A DNA stretch of 34,200 bases from Planctomycetaceae bacterium (GTDB lineage Bacteria > Planctomycetota > Planctomycetia > Pirellulales > Thermoguttaceae): the NCBI GenBank assembly GCA_031256755.1, contig JAIRPZ010000319.1:1-34200 (forward strand). The letters run 5' to 3'. Shown here in pieces: positions 8,998 to 18,000 of the stretch (its first letter is position 1; every line of letters begins with the position of its first letter). Both the position numbers and the translations under genes were made by a program. Under the pieces are notes generated by a model. That model searched no databases, was not told where the DNA came from, and saw nothing but the letters and a program-made list of their open reading frames with translations.

Positions 8998-9337
8998 TCA
9001 CTTATTCATATCACGAATACAACGTTTGCGAAGCACCGCCTTCACCTTCGAAAAACCAACTCTATCGGATTAAAATCAGGACTATAAGGCGGTAAATAAA
9101 AAATACGGCAACGCATTTCTTGAGTTGTTCCTGAAAGGGTTTGAGTTTTCGTTTTGCTCCGGCAACGCCTTTGAGCGGTCTGGCTTCAAAAGAGCCGGTT
9201 TGTTTTTCCTGCCGTTTGAGTTGTTGAATCCATTGACGGGATATTCTGAACTTTGCGGCGGTTTTTCTTTCGGAACGTCCGTTGTGAATATTGTTCATGA
9301 CCCTTGTCCGCAAGTCCATTGAATAGGTTTTTGCCAT
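8998..9337 (-). mobile_element. IS630-type transposase remnant with internal deletion and frameshifts
   Basis: Reading on the minus strand from an ATG at 9337, the frame gives MAKTYSMDLRTRV and a helix-turn-helix-rich region (KTAAKFRISRQWIQQLKRQ) up to about QEQLKK, typical of the N-terminal domain of IS630-family transposases. The next sequence, in a shifted frame, gives IFYLPPYSPDFNPIELVF, the conserved C-terminal DDE motif block containing the last catalytic acid. After one missing base it continues as SKVKAVLRKRCIRDMNK and a stop at 8998. The catalytic core between these blocks, including the first two acidic residues, is deleted. The element is therefore dead. Terminal inverted repeats and the TA target duplication expected for the family were not identified with confidence. 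The rest of 8898-9604 holds no gene apart from a small inverted repeat. Confidence 0.75.
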
Positions 9338-9409
9338 TGATGTCCTCCGTGAATACCCTTGTAATAATACATTATGGCATTTTATCATACAAAGGACAAA
9401 AACAAAACG

Positions 9410-9429
9410 GATTATGTACTAACATAATC
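9410..9429. repeat. Inverted repeat gattatg/cataatc
   Basis: A 7-bp perfect inverted repeat with a 6-nt loop (tactaa), about 70 bp outside the N-terminal end of the transposase remnant. It may belong to the end of that element or act as an operator for the downstream gene. No T-run follows. Confidence 0.35.
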
Positions 9430-9604
9430 TGGAACCGGAGAATTGTCAACAGCAGAAACCGACTGTGTTGGAATATTAACAAGACAAAACCGGGTGGGAA
9501 ATGGGGCTAATCAATGACACCCGAAATAGAGTACAATGGACGGCTTGATTGATCCGCGTTTTCGTCTGTTCCGCAGATATTATAAACTGATTATTCCGGT
9601 TATC

Positions 9605-10132
9605 ATGACCAACATTGACATCCTTTGGGCTCCGTGGCGAATGGCGTATATCACGGAAAATAAAGATTCTGCCGCAGAAAAGACCGCTGTCGCGGTCGGT
9701 CCGCATGCCGATCCGAAATGCTTTCTGTGTCAAGCCGTATTTGATGACGCGAATGACCGTACCCGATTCGTAATCCGGCGGACGGAATGGACTCTCTCGG
9801 TATTGAACCGCTTTCCGTACAACAACGGGCATATTCTTGTTGCACCGCGAAATCACTGCGGCAATCTTTCCGGTTTGACGGAAACGGAGAAAATCGAGTT
9901 GATCCGTGAAATTGACCGCTGGACGGAAATACTGACGCAGCACATGTCGCCGGACGGATTTAATATCGGTCTCAATCTTGGACATGCAGCAGGAGCCGGA
10001 TTGCCGGGGCATCTGCATTGGCACATCGTTCCCCGATGGAACGGCGACACGAATTATATGGCAACCATCGGTTCAACTCACGTTATTCCGCAGTCCCTCG
10101 AAGCACTTTGGACAATACTAACCGGAAAATGA
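9605..10132 (+). CDS. HIT-family (histidine triad) nucleotide hydrolase or phosphorylase
   Basis: Histidine-triad protein of 175 aa, expected to hydrolyse or phosphorolyse dinucleoside polyphosphates or AMP conjugates in the cytoplasm. Visible are the triad GHLHWHIVPRW (His136, 138 and 140, the middle or last serving as nucleophile in the family), the upstream NRFPYNNGHILVAPRNH block (68-84) and a CxxC pair (Cys39, Cys42) that binds zinc in many HIT proteins. The opening IDILWAPWRMAYI is characteristic of the AP4A-phosphorylase-like HIT subgroup and fixes the start at the ATG 9605. The open frame extends back to an ATG at 9536, but that ATG overlaps a TACAAT -10-like box (9532-9537), so I take it as promoter sequence. 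It converges with miaB, leaving 34 bp between the stops. The exact substrate cannot be told. Confidence 0.85.
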   Translation: MTNIDILWAPWRMAYITENKDSAAEKTAVAVGPHADPKCFLCQAVFDDANDRTRFVIRRTEWTLSVLNRFPYNNGHILVAPRNHCGNLSGLTETEKIELIREIDRWTEILTQHMSPDGFNIGLNLGHAAGAGLPGHLHWHIVPRWNGDTNYMATIGSTHVIPQSLEALWTILTGK

Positions 10133-10166
10133 CAGTCGCCCTAACCGCTACTGTTGCATCGTCGAG

Positions 10167-11408
10167 TTATACCGCATCCGATTCGGATTGACCATGTTTA
10201 GCAACGTGTGCGCCCCGCCGGGAGATACCGATCTGGACTTCCAGAAGCCGGTTGTTGCGATGCTTTTTGACTTCCTCCGGCACATCATCCGCATAGAGTT
10301 CCGCCGATTTCGTCCCCTTTCGCCCGCTGTACTTGAAAATGAAACTGTTACGGAACCGGCAATACTTCACGAGATCGACTGTCTGCTCAAATTCCGCATC
10401 CGTCTCTCCGCAAAAACCAACAATAAAATCGCTTGTCATCGTTGCACCGGGAACCGTTTCATAAATCTGATCCGTCATTTCCCGATACCGGGCGGAAGTG
10501 TAATGCCGGTTCATCCGCTGCAAAACCGTATCCGATCCGCTTTGTGCCGGCACGTGAAAATGTTTCACAACCTTCGGCAAATCCCGGACGGCTTGCAGTA
10601 AACGGTCATCAATTCCGAGCGGATAATTTGTTACAAAATCAATCTGTTGTACACCGGCAGTTTCCGAAGCAAGATAAAGCAAATCTGCTAATTTTGTTAT
10701 TTTGCCATTATTATTGTAACAATAAGAATTAACTGTTTGACCGATGAACGTGATTTTTGCTGCGCCGCCGTCTGCGAGAAGTTTGACTTCATTCAAAATA
10801 TCCTGCGGCGGACGACTTTGTTCAGGACCGCGGACATACGGCACAATACAGTAGGAACAAAACTGATTACAGCCGAACATAATGCGGACAAGTGACGGCG
10901 ATCCCGCCGCCGCAGGCATAAGCCCCCCGCGAATCATTCGTTCAGGATTATACAGCCGGAAACTTTCGATCACTTCATGATGTTTGCCGGCGTTACGCGG
11001 CAAACTGACACAAACACGTTGAAGAACAGAGGGCTTGCGTCCTCCGCTCTTGGCATCAAAAAGTTGCCGCACTGTTTCGGCAAGCACGTCCAGTTGACCG
11101 GGACCAAGAACAAGATCAGCATACGGTACACGCTGAAAAATCAGTTTCTGGTCTTTCTGCGCCATACAGCCGATGATGCCAAGAACACTGACCGGCTTTT
11201 GCTCTTTCCATTGTTTCAACCGACCGAGTGCGCTGTACACTTTGTCTTCAGCATGCTGCCGGACGCTGCACGTATTGAAAAGAATCACATCAGCATCGGT
11301 TATGCTGTCTGCCGGTTCCATACCGGAACGGATCAAGGCGGCACCGGCAAGTTCACTGTCCAATACGTTCATCTGGCAGCCGACCGTTTCGATATAAAAT
11401 TTCGGCAT
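10167..11408 (-). CDS. miaB: tRNA-2-methylthio-N6-dimethylallyladenosine synthase, lacking the TRAM domain
   Basis: Radical-SAM methylthiotransferase that adds the 2-methylthio group to i6A37 of tRNAs. The N-terminal UPF0004 domain carries three cluster cysteines (Cys11 in ETVGCQMN, Cys47 in NTCSVRQHAEDK, Cys81 in GCMAQ). The radical-SAM motif C-x3-C-x2-C is at 180-187 (CNQFCSYC) followed by IVPYVRGPEQSRP. QSGSDTVLQRMNRHYT and TSDFIVGFCGET are family hallmarks that separate MiaB from MtaB and RimO. The protein ends at 413 aa, just after NNRLLEVQIGIS, where the roughly 60-residue C-terminal TRAM RNA-binding domain should begin, and finishes with an unrelated tail of about 16 residues. Only 34 bp remain before the convergent HIT stop, so no displaced TRAM segment fits there. 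It lies 45 bp behind the FGE-like gene and probably shares its transcript. Confidence 0.93.
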   Translation of the reverse strand: MPKFYIETVGCQMNVLDSELAGAALIRSGMEPADSITDADVILFNTCSVRQHAEDKVYSALGRLKQWKEQKPVSVLGIIGCMAQKDQKLIFQRVPYADLVLGPGQLDVLAETVRQLFDAKSGGRKPSVLQRVCVSLPRNAGKHHEVIESFRLYNPERMIRGGLMPAAAGSPSLVRIMFGCNQFCSYCIVPYVRGPEQSRPPQDILNEVKLLADGGAAKITFIGQTVNSYCYNNNGKITKLADLLYLASETAGVQQIDFVTNYPLGIDDRLLQAVRDLPKVVKHFHVPAQSGSDTVLQRMNRHYTSARYREMTDQIYETVPGATMTSDFIVGFCGETDAEFEQTVDLVKYCRFRNSFIFKYSGRKGTKSAELYADDVPEEVKKHRNNRLLEVQIGISRRGAHVAKHGQSESDAV

Positions 11409-11453
11409 GATCCTTTCGTGATTCGTGATGATTTCGGTCTGTTGCCTCTGCCG

Positions 11454-12632
11454 TTAATCCCGCTTATTGAGTTCATCATATTCAAGCCATACATTCGGGT
11501 CCGGCTCGTACAATGCCGCCTCCTCTGCGTTTTTCGGAGGAGTAAGCGGACGCACCACACGGAATCCGACGTAAGCAGCATCCGTAACCCACCAAATGCT
11601 TTGCGGATACTGCGGGTCTTGTGCTTTCCACGATGCTTCCGAAAACAATCGTCGGGCGGAACGCAAATTGGACGGCGCATCGTCTTCGCAGTTTCCGCCC
11701 CGCGCAATTTGACCGAATCCTTCTCCTGCCGCCGGTTTCACCGGTGCCGCAAACATACCGGGCTTCCGCTTGGAGTACGTGTCTTTGGCATACTGTTCCA
11801 GTACCCACTCCGACAAATTGCCGTGCATATCGTAAAGTCCCCAAGCATTCGGTTTTTTCGTTTTGATTTTGTGCGAGGCACCATCGCTGTTATCAAACCA
11901 CCACGCATAATCGCTGAGTTTATCGGCTTCACTGCCGAAAGAATAAGCCGTTGTTGATCCCGCCCGGCAAGCGTATTCCCATTCGGCTTCGGTCGGAAGA
12001 CGGTAATAACGCCCTGTCACCATTGTCAGCCATTTGCAGTACGTCTGAGCGCAGTAAAGCGTCATACCACTGGCGGGATAGCCGGTTTTACCGGCATTGT
12101 CATGACTGATAGAAGCAATATCGTAAGGGGCGGTCGGGGCTGCATGGGCATCGGCTGCTTTTTCTCTTTCCGATTCGGAACCTTTTTTTTGCCGCTGTTC
12201 CCGAAGAATTTTTAAGGCAAATTGTTTGAATTCGTCCCATGTTGTTTCATGTTCTTCGATCCAAAAGGGCTGCACGCTGATTTCGGTTTGCGGTCCCTCG
12301 TCGGCTTTCCGGTCTTCTTCGTCTTCGGGGCTGCCCATTTTGAATTTCCCTCCTTTGACGGGAATCATTTTGAACGTTTGTTCTGTGCCGGTGATTTTTT
12401 CGAGGTACGGCTTCATAACGGTTTCGTTGTCCGCTTCGGAATTCTCAACCGGGACCGGATTTTTCAGATAGTTCAGGGAGGGTTGAAAAAAAGGATTTTT
12501 CAAATTCCGTTCTCTTCGGAGATTTTTTTTCTCTGTTTTCGGGGCGGTGTCCTTTTTGTCTTCGGCAAAAAGTATACCGCCGAAGAGCAAGGGGAACAGA
12601 ACAACACAAGCAAAAAAGGATAAATTTTTCAT
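11454..12632 (-). CDS. Secreted formylglycine-generating-enzyme (SUMF1)-like protein
   Basis: A 392-aa protein with a clear signal peptide (MKNLSFFACVVLFPLLFGG, cleavage expected after ILFA near residue 23), a charged linker and an FGE-sulfatase domain. Domain signatures: VKGGKFKMGSPEDE, PFWIEEHETTWDEFKQF, YYRLPTEAEWEYACRAGS, NAWGLYDMHGNLSEWV, RGGNCEDDAPSNLRSARR and YVGFRVVRP. In true formylglycine-generating enzymes a pair of copper-binding cysteines lies near the GG(S/N) segment. I do not see that pair here, so sulfatase activation is doubtful and a binding or structural role is as likely. The open frame continues upstream to 13061, but that part is the antisense-free translation of tRNA-Leu (MAELADALGSG...), so the start is the ATG at 12632, about 40-45 nt after a good promoter. 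miaB follows 45 bp downstream. Confidence 0.85.
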   Translation of the reverse strand: MKNLSFFACVVLFPLLFGGILFAEDKKDTAPKTEKKNLRRERNLKNPFFQPSLNYLKNPVPVENSEADNETVMKPYLEKITGTEQTFKMIPVKGGKFKMGSPEDEEDRKADEGPQTEISVQPFWIEEHETTWDEFKQFALKILREQRQKKGSESEREKAADAHAAPTAPYDIASISHDNAGKTGYPASGMTLYCAQTYCKWLTMVTGRYYRLPTEAEWEYACRAGSTTAYSFGSEADKLSDYAWWFDNSDGASHKIKTKKPNAWGLYDMHGNLSEWVLEQYAKDTYSKRKPGMFAAPVKPAAGEGFGQIARGGNCEDDAPSNLRSARRLFSEASWKAQDPQYPQSIWWVTDAAYVGFRVVRPLTPPKNAEEAALYEPDPNVWLEYDELNKRD

Positions 12633-12681
12633 AACGACTGGTTCAAACGGAGGGTGACAGTAAAAGTGAAAACTCGTCGTC

Positions 12682-12709
12682 ATTTTAACGGGTTTGGAAA
12701 TAATTGCAA
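12682..12709 (-). promoter_or_regulatory. Promoter of the FGE-like gene and miaB
   Basis: On the minus strand TTGCAA (12704-12709), 16 bp and TAAAAT (12682-12687). It lies downstream of tRNA-Leu on the same strand and supports an independent transcript starting near 12675. Confidence 0.55.
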
Positions 12710-12787
12710 GTTGGGAGGCTGGTTCGGTTTGGTCGTGTTCAGCAGCGAAAAATTCGGGCAGAAAAAAGAAGAATGCGTTGTTATGGT

Positions 12788-12803
12788 ACAGCAGCCATGC
12801 TGT
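12788..12803. other. Small hairpin downstream of tRNA-Leu
   Basis: A 6-bp perfect stem (acagca/tgctgt) with a 4-nt loop, about 32 bp past the tRNA 3' end. On the minus strand it is followed after some 15 nt by a T-rich run, so it may help end the tRNA transcript, but it is not a classical terminator. Confidence 0.3.
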
Positions 12804-12834
12804 CAAACAATTTCGTGCAGTTTGATAAAAAGAA

Positions 12835-12920
12835 TGCCGAAAAGAGGACTTGAACCTCCACCCAGTGTTAACCGGACTAGGACCTGAACCTAGCGCGTCT
12901 GCCAGTTCCGCCATTTCGGC
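12835..12920 (-). tRNA. tRNA-Leu(CAG)
   Basis: Class II tRNA of 86 nt. The acceptor stem is GCCGAAA/TTTCGGC with discriminator A. The anticodon stem is CTAGG/CCTAG and its 7-nt loop TTCAGGT reads anticodon CAG. A long variable arm follows, then the T-arm GGAGG-TTCAAGT-CCTCT. CCA is not encoded. The long variable arm and the anticodon both indicate leucine (CUG codons). Translating the gene gives the familiar MAELADALGSG peptide, which is the source of a false N-terminal extension of the FGE-like gene. A promoter lies directly upstream. Confidence 0.96.
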
Positions 12921-12930
12921 AAGGAAAAGT

Positions 12931-12958
12931 ATTGTAGCATATTTTCTCTCTTCAGCAA
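12931..12958 (-). promoter_or_regulatory. Promoter of tRNA-Leu
   Basis: On the minus strand TTGCTG (12953-12958), 16 bp and TACAAT (12931-12936), ending 10 bp before the mature 5' end of the tRNA. Confidence 0.6.
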
Positions 12959-13025
12959 GAGGGCATGTTTGCTGCCTTGTTCCTGCCTGTATATTGAGAG
13001 CGTTCCCGTTTTCGGCGGACTGTCG

Positions 13026-13031
13026 TATAAT
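13026..13031 (+). promoter_or_regulatory. -10 box of the FNT channel gene
   Basis: A perfect TATAAT. The -35 region is poor. The predicted transcript start coincides with the ATG at 13038, so the message may be leaderless. Confidence 0.45.
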
Positions 13032-13037
13032 ACCGCC

Positions 13038-13877
13038 ATGCCTCCCTGTGAAATTGCCCAAATTATTTCCGACTCCGGTGTTGCCAAAGCGGCAAAGTCC
13101 GCCGCCGCTCTGTTCATTCTCGGCATCCTTGCCGGTGTTTATATCGCTTTTGCTTCCGAAGGTTCCACAATGGCAGCCTTCAATCTGCTGGCAAAACCGG
13201 AGACCTTCGGTCTGGGACGATGTCTCGCCGGTGCGATTTTCCCCGGCGGATTAATGCTCGTTGTCATTGCCGGCGGAGAATTATTCACCGGTAATACAAT
13301 GATGCTTCTGCCGCTGTGTCAACACCGCATCAACATTTTCGGCATGCTGCGGAATTGGTGCATCGTTTATCTCGGCAATCTTGCCGGTTCCCTTTTCGTT
13401 GCCTTTTTGATTTATCAGTCGGGACAACTCAACGGCGGAAATGCGCTGCTCGGCGGAATGACGATCAAAATTGCAGCGGCAAAATGCGGTCTAACATTTA
13501 TGGAAGCGTTTTCACTCGGTATTCTGTGCAATTGGCTTGTCTGTTTAGCGGTATGGATGGCAGCCGCCGCAAAAGACGTTGCCGGCAAAATCTTTGCGGT
13601 TTATTTCCCGATTTGGCTTTTCATTACGTCCGGCTTCGAACACTCCGTTGCGAATATGTATTACATTTCCGCCGGTCTTTTTGCGGCAGCAAATCCGGTA
13701 TGGCGGGAATCCGCCATGACTGTTGCAAAACCGGAGATGCTGTCGGCATTGACATGGTCAAACTTTTTTACGGCAAATCTTTTGCCGGTCACACTCGGCA
13801 ATATTGTCGGCGGCGGTCTCTTTGTCGCACTCGCCTACGGTTTCGCCTGCAACGCTTTTTCCTTAAAAAATGAGTAA
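13038..13877 (+). CDS. Formate/nitrite transporter (FNT) family channel
   Basis: A 279-aa integral membrane protein of the FocA/NirC family, pentameric channels for formate, nitrite or similar small monovalent anions. Six hydrophobic segments alternate with family motifs: the AFASEGSTMAAFNLL region after TM1, GGELFTGNTMML (family signature), GNLAGSLFVAFL, LGILCNWLVCLAVWMA, and FEHSVANMYYI, which carries the conserved pore histidine. It ends with GNIVGGGLFVALAYG. The start was set at the ATG 13038, just after a TATAAT box; the longer frame to 12969 would begin upstream of the promoter. Its stop overlaps the start of the next gene by 8 bp, indicating translational coupling. No formate lyase or nitrite reductase is nearby, so the anion carried cannot be told. 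Confidence 0.92.
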   Translation: MPPCEIAQIISDSGVAKAAKSAAALFILGILAGVYIAFASEGSTMAAFNLLAKPETFGLGRCLAGAIFPGGLMLVVIAGGELFTGNTMMLLPLCQHRINIFGMLRNWCIVYLGNLAGSLFVAFLIYQSGQLNGGNALLGGMTIKIAAAKCGLTFMEAFSLGILCNWLVCLAVWMAAAAKDVAGKIFAVYFPIWLFITSGFEHSVANMYYISAGLFAAANPVWRESAMTVAKPEMLSALTWSNFFTANLLPVTLGNIVGGGLFVALAYGFACNAFSLKNE

Positions 13878-14904
13878 CCATTCAGCAATCCCTTTGTTTT
13901 GTCTGTTTGCGGCTTACCATGCCACGTTTTGTCCTGCTTCGTATACGGCAGCGGCAGACACGCCGACCGGCTCGCTTGAAGTCCGCCGGACACTGCGGGA
14001 TATACCGGTTGAAACCGAAGAAATCCGCATTGACGAAACAACGGGGGGACCACTGCGGCGTTATAAAGTCCAAACGGAACACTATGAAATTATTTGCTGC
14101 AATGCCGGCTACGGAACGGATGCCGGAAAACAATTAGAACATCTTTATTCATGCTGGCAGACGCTTTTCAATCAATATCTTACGGAAAAAAATCCGGCAA
14201 AACACACTGCTGAAGAAAAAGAGAACAAAAAGAACAATGATCAACGGTTTCGTGTCGTTATTTTTTGCGATCAACAGGATTACCGAAAAAATATGGCTGC
14301 ACGATTCCCTGCCGCCTCCCGAACTAACGGATTTTACGCGCCGCCGCAGCCGGATAAGCCGTCGGCAATCTATTGCTTTCCGCAGGAACCGTCCGATAAA
14401 AATGTTTCTCCGGCGGCAAGAAAAGTGCTTTTTCACGAAGGAACACATCAAATTCTGACAGAATGTTTCCAAAAACCGAAGCAAAAGCCGGCAGACATTC
14501 CGAACAATTTTTGGCTTGTTGAGGGTGCTGCTCTTTTCATGGAAACGCTGAAAATCGAAGACAAACAATACCGTACCGGCGATCTTTTCGATAACCGTCT
14601 TTATGCAGCGAAAATTTATCACTTCGAGCGTCATTTTCGTTTGCCGATCCGGCAAATGACCGCAATGAATAGAGTACAGATTCAAACAAGCCCGGACATT
14701 GTGAAAATTTATGATCAATCGGCAGCCCTTTTTTACTGGCTGATGTTTGCCGAAAACGGTCGTTACCGCAAGCCGCTGTTTGAATTGATCCGGCATGTGC
14801 ATCAGGGAAAATCAAAACCGGAGGCGTTGAGTACTTTAACAGAACGGTCGTTTTCCGATTTGGACAAGCAATATGCGGAATTTCTCAAAACCGTACCGGA
14901 ATAG
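13870..14904 (+). CDS. Secreted DUF1570-like gluzincin metallopeptidase
   Basis: A 344-aa protein with a hydrophobic N-terminus (about residues 7-28) that looks like a signal peptide or lipoprotein-like leader. The zinc-peptidase motif HExxH is present as HEGTH (His189, Glu190, His193), with a candidate third ligand in WLVEGAALFME (Glu218), the spacing expected for gluzincins. Residues 69-150 (EHYEIICCNAG to the VVIFCDQQDYRK strand) match the pattern of planctomycete DUF1570 proteins. The tail AALFYWLMFAENGRYRKPLFELI is also typical of the group. Its ATG overlaps the FNT stop by 8 bp and has no ribosome site of its own, so it is likely translated by coupling. Substrate unknown. Nothing links it functionally to the channel apart from the operon. 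Confidence 0.75.
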   Translation: MSNHSAIPLFCLFAAYHATFCPASYTAAADTPTGSLEVRRTLRDIPVETEEIRIDETTGGPLRRYKVQTEHYEIICCNAGYGTDAGKQLEHLYSCWQTLFNQYLTEKNPAKHTAEEKENKKNNDQRFRVVIFCDQQDYRKNMAARFPAASRTNGFYAPPQPDKPSAIYCFPQEPSDKNVSPAARKVLFHEGTHQILTECFQKPKQKPADIPNNFWLVEGAALFMETLKIEDKQYRTGDLFDNRLYAAKIYHFERHFRLPIRQMTAMNRVQIQTSPDIVKIYDQSAALFYWLMFAENGRYRKPLFELIRHVHQGKSKPEALSTLTERSFSDLDKQYAEFLKTVPE

Positions 14905-14946
14905 CACCGCTGATGCCGCCGTCAAAATTTATCTATTCTGCCGATA

Positions 14947-14975
14947 TTGACAGCAAAAGCGTGATAGCGTAAAAT
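14947..14975 (+). promoter_or_regulatory. Strong promoter of the YhaN-like ATPase gene
   Basis: A perfect TTGACA (14947-14952), a 17-bp spacer and TAAAAT (14970-14975). The ATG that opens the frame (14974) lies inside the -10 box. The transcript should start near 14982, and the real start codon is at 15028. Confidence 0.75.
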
Positions 14976-15027
14976 GGGCAATATACACAAAAAATGCCAT
15001 TTATTTCCCCTACTTCCTGTTTTCTCT

Positions 15028-18000
15028 ATGAAGATTACGTCCCTTGAAATCGAGCGTTTCGGTCTCTGGTCGGGGCTTACCCTTCCGCAATTGACGGACG
15101 GAATCAATGTTTTTTACGGAGCAAACGAAGCCGGAAAGTCCACCATCCTTGAATTTATCCGCTCCGTTCTCTACGGTTTCGGCAGCGACCGGCAGCGGTT
15201 CGTGCGAAAACCTTTGGCCGCAGCGGACGGTTCGGCTGCTGTCCGGCTTGTCCATGCTTCGCCTCTTGTTATTTCCGGCGGAGTTCTGCAAATGGAATCC
15301 CCCAGCGGGCAATATACCCTGCGCCGAATGTTCATTCCCGACCGAACCGGCAATGAAGACCAGATCAACATTCAAACCGAAGACGGAAGCAAACAGGGGT
15401 CTCAATTTCTCCGTGTTCTTGTTGCCGGTGTGGACGAACAAACGTTCAACAACGTCTTTGCTATCGGTCTCGATGAACTCCAGAAACTGGCTTCGCTGAA
15501 CGATACCGAAGCCGCCGAAATGCTTTTTCGGTTAAGTGTCGGCATTGACCGCGTCTCCATTGTCGATACGATTCGGGAACTTTCCGCCCGGCGGAATAAA
15601 ATTCTGAACATTGCCGAAACCGAAAGCAAGCCGTCGCAGTTAACGCAACTCCTTCATCAACGGGAAAAAATTGTTACGGAAATTGCCGAAACCAAACTGC
15701 TTGTCCGGCAGTATATTCAAATCCGAAACGAACTGCGGATTGTTGACCGGACTGCCGCCGGTTATGAAGAGGACTGCCATAAACTGCAAAAAGAAAAGAT
15801 TTTGTACGAAATTGCAAAAAATGCAGAACCGATATGGATCCGCCGTGATCAAATCCGTGACGAAATTGCGGCGATGGGAACCGTTGCCGCCGTTTCGGAA
15901 GAAGCGGTCAAACAGTTAACCGGCATTGAAAATGAACTGGCGGAACGGAAAGCCGCTTACGAAAAAGTAAAGACAGAGTTCCAAAAAGCGAAAAAAACCG
16001 CCGCTGAATTGCCGGTGAGCGAAAAAATTGTTAAACTTGCTCCGCGAATCGAAATTCTTCTTGAAGAAGAGCCGCGGATTATTGAACTCGATCAGGAAAT
16101 TATCACCCTTGAAAAAGAGGTCGAAAAATATAATTCCCAAATCGCTGCCGAAGAGACGCAAATCCGAAAAGGACATTATCCGCTGCCGAAAACAGATATT
16201 TCTGCGGCGGAATTGGAACCGTCAGATTCCGTCCTTTCCGGTTCTGCCGCCCGGTATCATGGTTCTGCCGAAATGATTCAGTCCGGCGTTTTGGAAGAAT
16301 ACCGGACTTATGCCAAAGCGGTAAACCGGTCGAAAAAAATGCTCTCGAAAATGCAGGATCGTTTCACCGATTTGCAGCATAAAGCGAAGGAATTGAACGA
16401 GCGTATGAAAGCGGAATCAGCAAAACGGGGAACGCCGAATTTAACCGAAGCCCTGACAAAGGCGACCGACATGGTGCAGCAACTCCGCCGCCGTCAAAGT
16501 ATCGGACAGCAAATGAACGAAATGCTTCTCCGGCATAAGGAACTCCGCCGCATCAATACTTTTTTGCTGCAAAATCAGGCACTGCCCGGCTGGATGATCG
16601 GACTGATTGTGCTTGCCGGTCTTGCCGGTGCCGCCTGTATCGGGCTTGGCTGCATCAAAATTGACGCTCTTGATCCGAAATTGTCGCCGGTGATGATCGT
16701 TCTCGGCTGTGTGATGATCGGTTCGTCCATTGCGTTCAAAAAATTCTCCGAAAAGAACAACGCCAAAAAATTAGAAGAAAATCAGCGGCAACTCGGTTTT
16801 CTGTCTTCGCAGATTGAGCAGGCCAAACAGGAAGTTGCTGCGGTTGATACCCGTTTCCCTGCCGCCGGATCGGCAACGATTGAGATGCGGCTGCAAGAAG
16901 CCCAGCAGGAACAGGCAACGCTCGAAAAGTTAATACCGGCGGACGCACAGCGGACGGAAACCAACCGGAGGCTGAAACTTGCCGAAACACGGTTGCAGGA
17001 AGCGAAAGAACAAAATACTTCGGCCGTGAAACATTGGAACGATTGGCTGCGGCGCACCGGTCTGCCGCACGACTGGACACCGGCACGCATCAAAGATTAC
17101 ATTGACCATTGCGATGTTCTCGGCGATTTGCGGAAAGAAATTGAAAAACGCAGCGACCTGCTTCGTCAGCGGATCAAAGATATTAAAATGCTCACGAACC
17201 GGATCGATCATTTGGTCAGTGAGATCAATTTGAACGTGCCGGACGGTGAAAGTTACGTTCAGATTTTTGCCCGGATACGGAAACGTCTTGAAGAAAATAA
17301 CGCTGCCGTACAAAAGCGTACCAAGTTCATTGCCGGCATCAAAGCATTCCGCAGAATGCGCCGTAAAGTTGAGTCCGATTTAGACAAGGCAAAAGATAAA
17401 GAAAAGGATATTCTCCGCAAATTCGGTGTGAAAACACCGGAAGAATTGCAGACGCTGCACCGCCGGTATTTACAGTACCGCCGGCTGCTGACGCAGGAGC
17501 AGGGGATTCAGCGGGAACTCGATGCCGCAATCGGTAATTTTTGTACAGAAAAGATGATCGGCAATCTTTTGGAACCGCGCATTGCAAGAAGATTATTGGA
17601 ACAAAAAGCCGAAGCGGAACAAATCCGGCAGATGAATGCGGAAGAAAAAGTGGAACTGCCGGACAATTCTTTCGCCGAAGAATTAGCGGCACTCGAACCG
17701 CTGCCGCCGCTTGACGATCTGCTGAAAGAAACAGTCAAACGGATCGAAGCGGCATCCGCCCGGCTGCACGGAGAATTGCAGATGCGGGGGCAACTGACGG
17801 AACAATTAAAGCAGATGACCGAAGACCGGACACCCGTCTTGAAACAGCGGGAACTTGCCGTGATCAATGAAAAAATCCGGTCGGCTATTTACGATTGGCA
17901 GGTGTATGCGGTTTGTGCGCGGATGCTGGATGAAATCCGCACGGCTTATGAGCGCGACCGGCAGCCGAGAACGCTTTCTGAAGCATCGGAATTATTGAAA

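Noticed and set aside
10133..10166. Frameshifted TRAM segment of MiaB downstream of its stop
   Set aside because: Only 34 bp lie before the HIT stop and no frame there gives TRAM-like sequence, so the domain is absent rather than frameshifted.
12633..13061. N-terminal extension of the FGE-like gene (143 extra residues)
   Set aside because: It is the translation of tRNA-Leu and its promoter region (MAELADALGSG pattern). The ATG at 12632 begins a clear signal peptide and follows a separate promoter.
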